From Candidatus Thiodiazotropha sp. (ex Codakia rugifera) (GTDB taxonomy: Bacteria > Pseudomonadota > Gammaproteobacteria > Chromatiales > Chromatiaceae): DNA of 64,000 bases. Below are positions 25,137-33,177 of this stretch, piece by piece. The notes under the pieces were generated by a model. It was not told the origin of the DNA. It made no database searches and saw nothing but the letters and a program-made list of their open reading frames with translations. How positions within the stretch are numbered: the stretch's first letter is position 1; every line of letters starts with the position of its first letter. The stretch covers positions 59,942 to 123,941 of the forward strand of contig JAHXHN010000009.1 of NCBI GenBank assembly GCA_025656675.1, given 5' to 3'. The position numbers and the translations under genes are program-made.

Positions 25137-27668
25137 TTGAAGCCTGAGGTTGAACTCCCCGTCAATCAGGTCATACCTGCGCTCTCAACAGCATTGGCCA
25201 CAAATGGCAGGGCGGTGTTATGTGCTCCCCCCGGTTCGGGTAAGACCACAATTGTTCCGATCGCGTTGTTGAATGCCAACTGGTTGGGTAATCAAAATAT
25301 CCTGTTACTTGAACCTCGTCGTCTGGCTGCAAGGGCAGCTGCTGCACGCATGGCGGAATTGCTGGGTGAACATCTCGGCGAGCAGGTTGGTTATAGCATA
25401 CGCCTGGAGCGCAAGGTCTCCCGTACTACCCGTATTGAAGTAGTGACAGAGGGCATTCTGACCCGCCGACTGCAGCACGATCCTGAGCTACAGGGTGTAG
25501 GATTGATCATCTTCGATGAATTCCATGAACGGAATCTGCATAGCGATCTGGCATTGGCCCTATCGCTCGATGCACAACAGGGATTGCGGGAGGATCTGCA
25601 CCTGCTGGTTATGTCCGCAACCCTCGACAGTCGCCGCATCAGTGAATTGATGACGGGCGCACCTGTCATTGAAGCCAAGGGTCGGCAATTCCCTGTGACA
25701 CACCGCTATCTTGGGCAGAGACTGGATAGAAGGGCAATTCCGGAACAGGTTGTGAAGGCGATCTCTCTGGCTTGGCGTAATGAGCGGGGTGATCTGCTGG
25801 TTTTTCTGCCTGGTGTGGCTGAAATAAGACGTACACAGCAACACCTTATATCCCAGTTTGCCGATACTGATGAGCAGCCTGTTGTCTGTCCACTCTACGG
25901 TGATCTGACAAAATCGGAGCAGGATCGTGCTCTCTTTCCCGATCAGAACAACAGACGCCGTATAGTACTCACAACATCCATTGCAGAGACCAGTTTGACC
26001 ATTGAGGGTGTAGGGGTAGTGATTGATTGCGGCTGGTCACGATTGCCCCGGTTCCTGCCAGGTATCGGAATGACACGATTGGAGACAGTGCAGGTATCCC
26101 GTGCGGCGGCCGATCAACGTGCGGGACGAGCCGGGCGCCTCGGCCCTGGTTGTTGCTACCGTTTATGGGCTGAACAACATCAGACAAGGTTGCCTGACTA
26201 CCATCCGGCAGAGATCCTTCAGGCCGATCTGGCCCCCCTGGCGTTGGAGTTGGCTAGTTGGGGCGTTGCCAATCCCAATGATCTCCACTGGCTCGATCCA
26301 CCTCCACCGGCTGCATATGATCAGGCCTGCGAATTACTCCAGCGACTCGGTGCTCTGGACCAACGGCGACAACTGACACCTTTGGGTCGGCGTATGGCAG
26401 CACTTCCGGCCCACCCACGATTGGCGCATATCCTACTCAATACGGGTGAAGGTGAGAGTCAGACTGTTTACGATTTAGTGGCCCTATTGAGTGAACGGGA
26501 TATCCTGCCACACCAGAAAGAGCATCATCCTGGAACAGACATAGAACTGCGATTGCATCTCCTTGAGACATGGCGTGAAGAGCGATATGGAGGCACCCAA
26601 TCACAGGTCAATATACGTGCCTGTAAACAGGTAGATCGAGTCAGCAAGGATTGGCGCAGGCGATTGAAAAAAATGACGAGCCTATACCGTGGGGATGTAC
26701 TGTCCACTGCTCAACATCTGGCATTGGCTTATCCTGACCGTCTTGCACAACAGACAGGACATGGCCGCTTCCGCCTGGCAAACGGTCGTGGAGTACAGCT
26801 GGCCGCAGATGATCCGTTAGCTGCTCAGGCCTATCTGGTCGTCGCACAACTGGATGCAGGAGAGACCCAGGGTTGGGTGAGGCTGGCTGCCGGTATCAGC
26901 GAGATGGAGATCCGTCAACTACCCGACATCACAATTGATAGCCGAACTACCGTTGTCTGGGACAAACAGCGACAACGGGTGAGCGCCACACAGGAAGAGC
27001 GGATAGGGGCGGTCGTGTTGCATCGTCACCAGGCTACCGATCCCGCTCAGGATGCGCTATTCACTGCCATGCTCCAGGGTATCGCTGAAATGGGTCTTGA
27101 GGTTTTGCCCTGGAATAAACAGCTTCGTCAATGGCAGGGTAGGGTCTGTTGGCTTGGCAGCCAACTTCAGGATGACTTATGGCCTGACCTGTCGGATCAG
27201 TGGTTGTATGACAATCTATCAGAGTGGTTGACTTCCTGGCTTGAGGGGATTGTCAGTAAGGATCAGCTGCGGCATCTCGATTTGAGTGCGATACTTCATG
27301 CGCGACTCGATTGGAAACAGCAGCAGTTACTAGAGCAGGAGGCACCCACTCATCTGAAAGTACCCAGTGGGTCCAGGATTCCTCTCGGTTATGCCGCAGG
27401 TGAGTCACCCGTACTGGCGGTCAGGTTGCAGGAGATGTTTGGTTTGGCAGAGACGCCAAGACTGTGTCGCGGCAGTGTACCCGTCATGCTGCATCTGCTC
27501 TCACCGGCACAACGTCCGATGCAGATTACAGACGATCTGGCCGGATTCTGGGAAAGAACCTATCCCCAGGTCAAAAAGGAGTTAAAAGGACGATATCCCA
27601 AACACTACTGGCCGGATGACCCCTTGCAGGCGGAACCCACTGCCAGGGCAAAGCCGAGAAAGTCGTGA
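25137..27668 (+). CDS. hrpB: ATP-dependent helicase HrpB
   Basis: An 843-aa DEAH-box helicase. Motif I is PPGSGKTT (about residues 32-39), motif II is the DEFH in IIFDEFHERN, motif III is MSATLD, and motif VI is the QRAGRAGRLGPG block. The ratchet/winged-helix region and the HrpB-specific C-terminal domain follow, and the length matches the family. Translation probably starts at the TTG at 25137, with AGGAG nine bases upstream. HrpB is widespread in proteobacteria and its cellular substrate is poorly defined. The gene stands alone. Confidence 0.9.
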   Translation: MKPEVELPVNQVIPALSTALATNGRAVLCAPPGSGKTTIVPIALLNANWLGNQNILLLEPRRLAARAAAARMAELLGEHLGEQVGYSIRLERKVSRTTRIEVVTEGILTRRLQHDPELQGVGLIIFDEFHERNLHSDLALALSLDAQQGLREDLHLLVMSATLDSRRISELMTGAPVIEAKGRQFPVTHRYLGQRLDRRAIPEQVVKAISLAWRNERGDLLVFLPGVAEIRRTQQHLISQFADTDEQPVVCPLYGDLTKSEQDRALFPDQNNRRRIVLTTSIAETSLTIEGVGVVIDCGWSRLPRFLPGIGMTRLETVQVSRAAADQRAGRAGRLGPGCCYRLWAEQHQTRLPDYHPAEILQADLAPLALELASWGVANPNDLHWLDPPPPAAYDQACELLQRLGALDQRRQLTPLGRRMAALPAHPRLAHILLNTGEGESQTVYDLVALLSERDILPHQKEHHPGTDIELRLHLLETWREERYGGTQSQVNIRACKQVDRVSKDWRRRLKKMTSLYRGDVLSTAQHLALAYPDRLAQQTGHGRFRLANGRGVQLAADDPLAAQAYLVVAQLDAGETQGWVRLAAGISEMEIRQLPDITIDSRTTVVWDKQRQRVSATQEERIGAVVLHRHQATDPAQDALFTAMLQGIAEMGLEVLPWNKQLRQWQGRVCWLGSQLQDDLWPDLSDQWLYDNLSEWLTSWLEGIVSKDQLRHLDLSAILHARLDWKQQQLLEQEAPTHLKVPSGSRIPLGYAAGESPVLAVRLQEMFGLAETPRLCRGSVPVMLHLLSPAQRPMQITDDLAGFWERTYPQVKKELKGRYPKHYWPDDPLQAEPTARAKPRKS

Positions 27669-27865
27669 TGTTATATAAATCAGGATAGCTCTCGGAAATA
27701 CTGCTGTTGAAATGCCCTGTTGGGTGCAACTTGCCTCACCCAACACGCTATCTACGGAACCGCCCGCTAAGACAGTAGACACCGGAATCAGCCAAATGTC
27801 CGTTTTTTATGACAGGCCCTCGTCTAACTCGTTAGGCAACTACGCACGAAATTTCTGGAATGAAG

Positions 27866-28651
27866 TCAGGCGGTAACCAGATAGGCATATAAAAATCGCA
27901 CAATCAGTATGCCCGCCATCGACCACAGCACGCCTCTCAACAGGCTTACATAGTTTTCGGCCGTAATCCATTTGCGCAGTTGCATGCCCAGGTGGAGCGC
28001 TACAAGTGCAACCGGTACCAGCCATAGGGTGGTTAACAGAAAAGATCCAATACCCGGGAGGTCTTGCTGTAGAAAGATCAGGCTCTGAGTCAGCTTGCCG
28101 GTAAAGAAATTCAGATTAAACAATACCACCATAGTAGCTGCAGCAATGTGAAGTTCCATAAACAGAACGATCAATACAGGTAACATGACATTGACCGTGC
28201 CTGCCATCAAACCGGCAGTAAATCCAAAAAGGGCATAAGCCAGGGTGGGTTGATTTTTTACCCAATGGAAGTCCAATCCTTGCATACGGTGTTGATTTAG
28301 ATAAAGCAGGATGGCTATAGCTAGCAAGAGTAAAAAGGGACGTGGATCAAGCCACAACAGCAGAAAGGAGCCCATCACCGTACCCAGCAGGACAAAGGGG
28401 ACAACCGGTAAATAGTGGCGACTGTTCTTCAATTGTTTTATACCACCCTGCCATATTACCGTCAGGTTAACTGACATGGTTGGAATCAGGCAGATCAGCA
28501 CGGCGGTGAATACATCTGTGAACAGGGCCAGCAGGGGGGTGGCAACCATGGGAAAGCCGATACCGAAGGTACCGTGAATCAAACCGGCCAGGAGAATAGC
28601 GGGAATTGCCATCCAGATAAGTTCCTGGGTAAGTGGTTCAATTCCGGTCAT
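27866..28651 (-). CDS. TSUP (TauE/SafE) family permease
   Basis: A 261-aa inner-membrane protein with about eight hydrophobic segments. The N-terminal block GLIHGTFGIGFPMVATPLL is the TauE/SafE signature repeat, and a second, weaker repeat starts near residue 140. The family exports sulfite, sulfoacetate or related sulfur/organic anions; the substrate here is not determined. The ATG at 28651 was preferred because the open frame upstream to 28801 encodes a polar stretch unlike the family. It is a single gene on the minus strand after RsgA, with 333 bp between them. Confidence 0.8.
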   Translation of the reverse strand: MTGIEPLTQELIWMAIPAILLAGLIHGTFGIGFPMVATPLLALFTDVFTAVLICLIPTMSVNLTVIWQGGIKQLKNSRHYLPVVPFVLLGTVMGSFLLLWLDPRPFLLLLAIAILLYLNQHRMQGLDFHWVKNQPTLAYALFGFTAGLMAGTVNVMLPVLIVLFMELHIAAATMVVLFNLNFFTGKLTQSLIFLQQDLPGIGSFLLTTLWLVPVALVALHLGMQLRKWITAENYVSLLRGVLWSMAGILIVRFLYAYLVTA

Positions 28652-28900
28652 GATACAGGGACTAGTTTGATCACCATTGCCAAGACCATTTTTTTCCAGC
28701 AAGGCAGTAGCAGCACAGTAAAGACAGTCTACATAAGTGACTGATAACGCTGCTGGGCGGAAAATTGGTCCGGGCCTCCCGGGTTGTGCCTGAAAAAGCA
28801 CCGCTCGGCGTTACTCGTCGCTTATCAGGCACAATCAAACCACGCTCCTCGTGCCTTGCTGGGTACTTTTTACAGGCACAACAGTGACACTATATTTGTA

Positions 28901-28913
28901 TTAACAGGCCCTA
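28901..28913 (-). repeat. 13-bp dispersed motif, copy 2
   Basis: This is the exact inverse-orientation copy of the TAGGGCCTGTTAA motif at 1236-1248, in the spacer between the RsgA and TSUP genes. Confidence 0.35.
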
Positions 28914-28984
28914 AATCAACATGAAGCTGGATCTATCCCCATCGCTGCTTACATCCCTGTAGTGTAGAGATACAGATTCTTTGC

Positions 28985-30025
28985 CTAGCACTTTTTTCGG
29001 CGACGTACATCAGATAGAACAGAGCGGTAGTATCGACCCAGTTTACGGTCTTGAGCCCGTTTTTCAGCCAGGGTTGCCCTGTTGCGATCCTGTTCCCGCA
29101 TTAATTTATAGTAGTTATATAGCCTTCGCTCATCCAGCTTTCCAGCTTCGATCGCTGACTGAACTGCACAGCCGGGTTCATGTTGGTGTTGGCAGTCCGA
29201 GAATTGACATTGGGTAGCCAATTCACCGATCTCCTTGAATGTGTCTGTGATCCCATGCTCACAATCGGCCAGTTGTAACTCCCTCATGCCGGGCGTGTCC
29301 AATAGAAGACCTCCGGTTGGTAAAAAATGTATTGATCGTCCTGTTGTGGTGTGACGACCCTTATCATCATCTTTCCTGATTGGGCCTGTTTGCTGGACTG
29401 CGCCACCAGCAAGGGTATTGATCAAGGTGGATTTGCCAACACCGGATGAGCCGAGAAGTGCTACCGTTTTGCCTGCACTGCACCATGGTTCGAGTTTGCG
29501 CACCTCGTTAAGATCAAGACTGTTTACCGTAATGACCATAAGGTGTGGATCGAGGATCTGCACTTGCTGGGCATATTGCTGAGGATCAAGACAACAGTCG
29601 GCTTTCGAAAGCACAACAACCGCTTCCACATCGGTATCATTCGCCAACGCCAAATAGCGCTCAATTCGATTGAGGTTGAAATCCTGATTGAGTGAACAGA
29701 CCACAAAAAGGGTGTCCACATTGGCGGCAATGAGTTGAGTGGATATTTTGCTTCCCGCTGCTTTGCGGGAAAATAGCGATAACCGTTCCAACCGTCGATG
29801 AAATTTTCCTGATGTATCGAGCAAGATCCAGTCACCAACCGTCATGGCCGGCATTCCAGGTATTAACGGTAAGGTCTGTTTGCCTGTGGTTGTAAGCAGA
29901 TCGACTGTTGAGCGGTGTTGTGCAACTATGCGTGCGATATCGTAGTGATCCCACTCTTCAAGTGTGAGTTGTTGTTGAAAAAAAGGCTGCCATCCCAATT
30001 GGGATGGAGAATATGAGTGCTTCAT
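28985..30025 (-). CDS. rsgA: Ribosome small-subunit GTPase RsgA
   Basis: A 346-aa circularly permuted GTPase that assists late maturation of the 30S subunit. After an OB-fold, G4 comes first as LSKADC (SKxD in place of NKxD), then G1 LLGSSGVGKSTLINT, then G3-type DTPGMREL. The zinc-binding domain has the CQFSDCQHQHEPGC pattern of Cys and His ligands. The start at 30025 has AGGGG six bases before the ATG; an in-frame ATG 51 bases earlier is less well placed. It is transcribed away from the propeller gene with a 200-bp gap. Confidence 0.92.
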   Translation of the reverse strand: MKHSYSPSQLGWQPFFQQQLTLEEWDHYDIARIVAQHRSTVDLLTTTGKQTLPLIPGMPAMTVGDWILLDTSGKFHRRLERLSLFSRKAAGSKISTQLIAANVDTLFVVCSLNQDFNLNRIERYLALANDTDVEAVVVLSKADCCLDPQQYAQQVQILDPHLMVITVNSLDLNEVRKLEPWCSAGKTVALLGSSGVGKSTLINTLAGGAVQQTGPIRKDDDKGRHTTTGRSIHFLPTGGLLLDTPGMRELQLADCEHGITDTFKEIGELATQCQFSDCQHQHEPGCAVQSAIEAGKLDERRLYNYYKLMREQDRNRATLAEKRAQDRKLGRYYRSVLSDVRRRKKC

Positions 30026-30228
30026 AGGAACCCCTGGCGCGTAAATGCGTCCAGTAAAATTACTCATCAGGGGCATGGCATGTGTGCCCCGGTTTTAGAA
30101 ACCGGGCAGAAATATCAGGCTTTGTTATTTACGCTGATATAGCCCGGAAGGTTGCTATTACAAACATCAATACCCTCCAGTTTTCGATTGATTTTTCAAC
30201 ATGATGATCCTATCAAAGGTTCCCGGAA

Positions 30229-31473
30229 TTATAAACCGGGATCTGTGTGCAATTTACCAAAGGCATATTTTAATCGGGTAGTTGCACCGATTGCATTACG
30301 TTCCACCCAGGCAATATGCAGGTTTCCTTCACTATCCAGTGCAATGCTGGGATTGCTCTGCTGACCCGCATCTGAAGCGACAGGGAGGGGCCAGTCTTCA
30401 CTCCATTCTCCATTCTCACGCCAGCTCAGCATGATATCGGCGTTTCCTTCGCGTTCATCATCCCAGGCTACAACAAGCATACCCTTAGCGTGTCCGCCGA
30501 CTGTGGCATGACGTTGTTTGGAGAGCCCACCAAAATCGTCCTGCACCTTTTCGTTAGTCCCGAATCCACCCTGGCTTAAAGAGAAGTTGGCACCCCAGAT
30601 ATCGTAACCATCACGAAAGTCCCGCTTGTCAGCCCAAGCGGCGAATACGCCGTCACTGCCGAATCGCCCGAGTGCGACTCGCGATACACCATGTCCTGTG
30701 CCATAGGGCAGATTGCGCGACTCGGGTTTTTCACTGATGCGAATGGGTTCACTGTAACGGCAATGTCCTCCCTGCAGTTCAGTTGCAGCCATTATGATGG
30801 TGTGCTTCGGGCGGCGATCTTCCCAGGCGACCACTAATCGATTGTCAGTGATAACACCCGTGGGGTAGAGCTGTTCATCGGTAGGAGGAACCTTGTCAAT
30901 GGGACAGTTGATACCGGGTTCCAATGTCCCGTTAGTGTTAACACTCAAGCGCTGTGAACGAATCTGGCCATAGCGCCCCGTTCTCTCTGACCACAAGGCA
31001 AACAGGTGACCCATGTGTTGCACCAGGCTGACGTGTGCAGCGGTGCCTTTATTGAGCTGGCTTGTAGGTCCTAGCCGTAACTCACCCTTGAATTCGACCA
31101 TCCGCGAAAATATCTGGCTATTCTCTTCCCATGCGACAACAAAACGGTTGTTAGCCAGTGCGACCAATGAGGGCTCATAAGCTTCCCCCTCTCCACTGAT
31201 TTGAACTGCGTATTTGAAACTGTCCTCAGTATTGGGTTTAAAGGCCAGATAGATACGAGGTGTGACGTCACGATCGTCCTCCCAGGCGACAGCAACACCC
31301 AGTGTAGAGGCTGCAATGTTGCGCCGACCTGATGAGTCGAGATGGTGAAAAATCTTGTGAGTCGTGCTTGATTCCACGCCCGCTACGTTCACGGCATGTT
31401 CAAATTGCCAAGGTGCTGCATGAAGTATTGATGCAGGTACGAGCCACAACAACACAATGGTCAGTATCTGCAT
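30229..31473 (-). CDS. Exported sialidase-like beta-propeller protein
   Basis: A 414-aa periplasmic protein from the ATG at 31473, with signal peptide MQILTIVLLWLVPASILHAA. An earlier ATG at 31527 has a better SD (GGTGAG) and would lengthen the signal's n-region, so the start is open. The mature part repeats a pattern of about 50-60 residues with VAWEDxR, VAWEE, ALWSER, VAWEDRR, AAWADKR, VAWDDER and IAWVER strands. These are blades of a six- or seven-bladed propeller with Asp-box-like turns. No sialidase catalytic Arg triad can be assigned by eye, so it is probably a binding protein. The thioredoxin-like gene upstream on the same strand may share its transcript. Confidence 0.65.
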   Translation of the reverse strand: MQILTIVLLWLVPASILHAAPWQFEHAVNVAGVESSTTHKIFHHLDSSGRRNIAASTLGVAVAWEDDRDVTPRIYLAFKPNTEDSFKYAVQISGEGEAYEPSLVALANNRFVVAWEENSQIFSRMVEFKGELRLGPTSQLNKGTAAHVSLVQHMGHLFALWSERTGRYGQIRSQRLSVNTNGTLEPGINCPIDKVPPTDEQLYPTGVITDNRLVVAWEDRRPKHTIIMAATELQGGHCRYSEPIRISEKPESRNLPYGTGHGVSRVALGRFGSDGVFAAWADKRDFRDGYDIWGANFSLSQGGFGTNEKVQDDFGGLSKQRHATVGGHAKGMLVVAWDDEREGNADIMLSWRENGEWSEDWPLPVASDAGQQSNPSIALDSEGNLHIAWVERNAIGATTRLKYAFGKLHTDPGL

Positions 31474-31622
31474 TATCCTAGAATCCGTAGTTGAACATGG
31501 ATTTTTCACAAATTCATGTAATGTCATAAAGCTCACCCATTGGGTGCAGAAAAAATCCAATATTTGATTCTGCAATTTATTACCTTACGTTAGATATCAG
31601 CGGTCAATTGCAGAATCCAGGA

Positions 31623-32108
31623 TTATTGTTGCTTTGCCTTTGACAGGGCTGCCTGGATTTTATTATCTGCATCGATCAGATCTTCGATACGTTGTACGCC
31701 AACCATACGGTGGATAAGCTCCCCGTCAGTGTTTAGAAAAGTGAATACCGGCGTGACCAGGGCGTTATAGCGTGTTCCAAGATCACGTTCTGCAATCCGT
31801 TCTCCACTGGGTAGCCGTAGACGCCGACCGCTCTCTGCATCCACGTAAGCAAGCGCATAGTTTTTTGAGTATCGTTGTCTTACAGCCGCATCAATAAACG
31901 CTTCTCGATTGGTTTTTTCGCAGTAACCACAACCATATCGACCAAAGTAGACAAACAACAATTTAGATTCGCGCTGTGATTTTGCCATAGCTTGATCGAA
32001 TGAGACAAAGGGGTAGCCTTCGGGGGCATCTGCCAGTGCATGGATGGGTTGTATCAACAGTACAATCAGAAGAAGTGAAAAGAGTCTTTGTAGCATAGCT
32101 TCTATCAT
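31623..32108 (-). CDS. Periplasmic thioredoxin-like protein with CGYC motif
   Basis: The protein has up to 161 aa, or 157 from the Met at residue 5. The signal peptide is a run of Leu/Ile ending IHALA at about residue 26. The thioredoxin fold is shown by LLFVYFGRYGCGYCEKTN, with the redox pair CGYC, and by the cis-Pro block VTPVFTFLN. This resembles SoxW/DsbE-like thiol-disulfide proteins used in heme or enzyme maturation. It precedes the propeller gene by about 150 bp on the same strand, so it may assist folding of that or another exported protein; that link is inference. Confidence 0.75.
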   Translation of the reverse strand: MIEAMLQRLFSLLLIVLLIQPIHALADAPEGYPFVSFDQAMAKSQRESKLLFVYFGRYGCGYCEKTNREAFIDAAVRQRYSKNYALAYVDAESGRRLRLPSGERIAERDLGTRYNALVTPVFTFLNTDGELIHRMVGVQRIEDLIDADNKIQAALSKAKQQ

Positions 32109-32189
32109 CTCATATGTTCAGATTATCTGGTCTATATGTCGTTTCAGTGGCTGTACAAGGGTATATGCAAATGCAAATCAGAAACTGCC

Positions 32190-32630
32190 TCAATCATGGT
32201 CTATGTGGATATCATCGGGAAATGGCCTGCCTTTGCCTTTCTCAAGTGCCTCTTTTAGGCTCAACAGGAAAACCGCCCACTTAGTACTGCAGTGTCCCAT
32301 GAAATCGGTCGGCTCTTGCCAGTTAGAGTGCTTGAATAGAACAATAGTTTGCTTCCCATCGTCCTGGAGTTGAAAAGTGATTTCAGTACCCACCCAGGGT
32401 TTTGGCTCTTCACCCGAATGTTTCCATCTGACAAGATCATCGGTATGGAGTTCAGCCACAGCAAAATCGGGACCACCACCATCGAATCTGAACTTAATGA
32501 TAGAACCCACATTGCCCGCACCGACGGTATCAGTTGTCCACCATTGGGAGAGACCTTCATCCGTGGTCAAAGCGTTATAGACGACACTTGGAGGTACGGC
32601 AATGCCGACTCTGTGTATGATTTGATACAT
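32190..32630 (-). CDS. AHSA1/SRPBCC domain protein
   Basis: A 146-aa protein of the START-like superfamily, AHSA1 branch (related to the activator of Hsp90 ATPase). The start VPPSVVYNALTTDEGLSQWW and the later GHCSTKWAVFLLSLKEAL are the typical first and last helices around a helix-grip fold. The ATG at 32630 has GGGGA eight bases upstream and is preferred over the one at 32648. These proteins bind small hydrophobic ligands; the ligand is unknown. It stands alone. Confidence 0.75.
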   Translation of the reverse strand: MYQIIHRVGIAVPPSVVYNALTTDEGLSQWWTTDTVGAGNVGSIIKFRFDGGGPDFAVAELHTDDLVRWKHSGEEPKPWVGTEITFQLQDDGKQTIVLFKHSNWQEPTDFMGHCSTKWAVFLLSLKEALEKGKGRPFPDDIHIDHD

Positions 32631-32648
32631 ATTGGCTGTCCCCGCCAT

Positions 32649-33150
32649 AGATTTGTATGATATTGGATCCTTGCTTGAATCTCAGTCATGACAAACTGGT
32701 TGTATATTCAGATCATATATCCTCTCTTTCTGCTCACTCTTTATCTATTATCATATCCGATTACCTGAATGCCCCTATTGGGTATGCCTGAAGATCGATC
32801 TTGAACATAGGGCACACTCCGTCGCACCATCTTCATACTTTAGTCTGTTTCCAGCTGATTTGATTTAACGGTTTGGAGTATAGACTGTCAAAATCGTATT
32901 TCCCTTAGATGTAAAGTGATAATTGCCTGTTGATTGTACGAGCGGTACTTCAGATTTTGGAATTAATCCTCTCTCCCCGTGAAGTTAAGAGCAGGTGTCG
33001 ACCTGAGTGGAAGATCATGCGTCAGCCAGATCCATAGACAACCTGCAACCTATGTCATGCAAGAATTTGATCTTCATAGCTCAGTGGCGACTCTCAATAT
33101 AAGATACTATTCTCATAATAGAGTTTAGAGACAGGGGAAAATAACCTAAT
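32649..33150. other. Spacer upstream of hybrid kinase gene
   Basis: No gene is supported in these 500 bases. The spacer separates the divergent AHSA1 and kinase genes and presumably holds both promoters. No strong -35/-10 pair stood out. Confidence 0.4.
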
Positions 33151-33177
33151 CCATCCTGGGGGTACCCCGTAGGGTGG
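33151..33177 (+). promoter_or_regulatory. RNA hairpin over the kinase start codon
   Basis: CCATCC (33151-33156) can pair with GGGTGG (33172-33177), enclosing an inner GGGG/CCCC stem around GTA. The GTG candidate start of the kinase at 33174 lies in the closing strand. Such a fold could mask initiation there and leave the ATG at 33213, or make translation conditional. Confidence 0.35.

Noticed and set aside
24770..25140. Overlapping frames of 75-101 codons before hrpB
   Set aside because: Composition is rich in Cys/His/Arg in several phases at once, as in non-coding sequence, and no ribosome binding site was found.
33000..33173. Cyclic-di-GMP riboswitch before the hybrid kinase
   Set aside because: The conserved GEMM core segments are not present; only a local hairpin was found.
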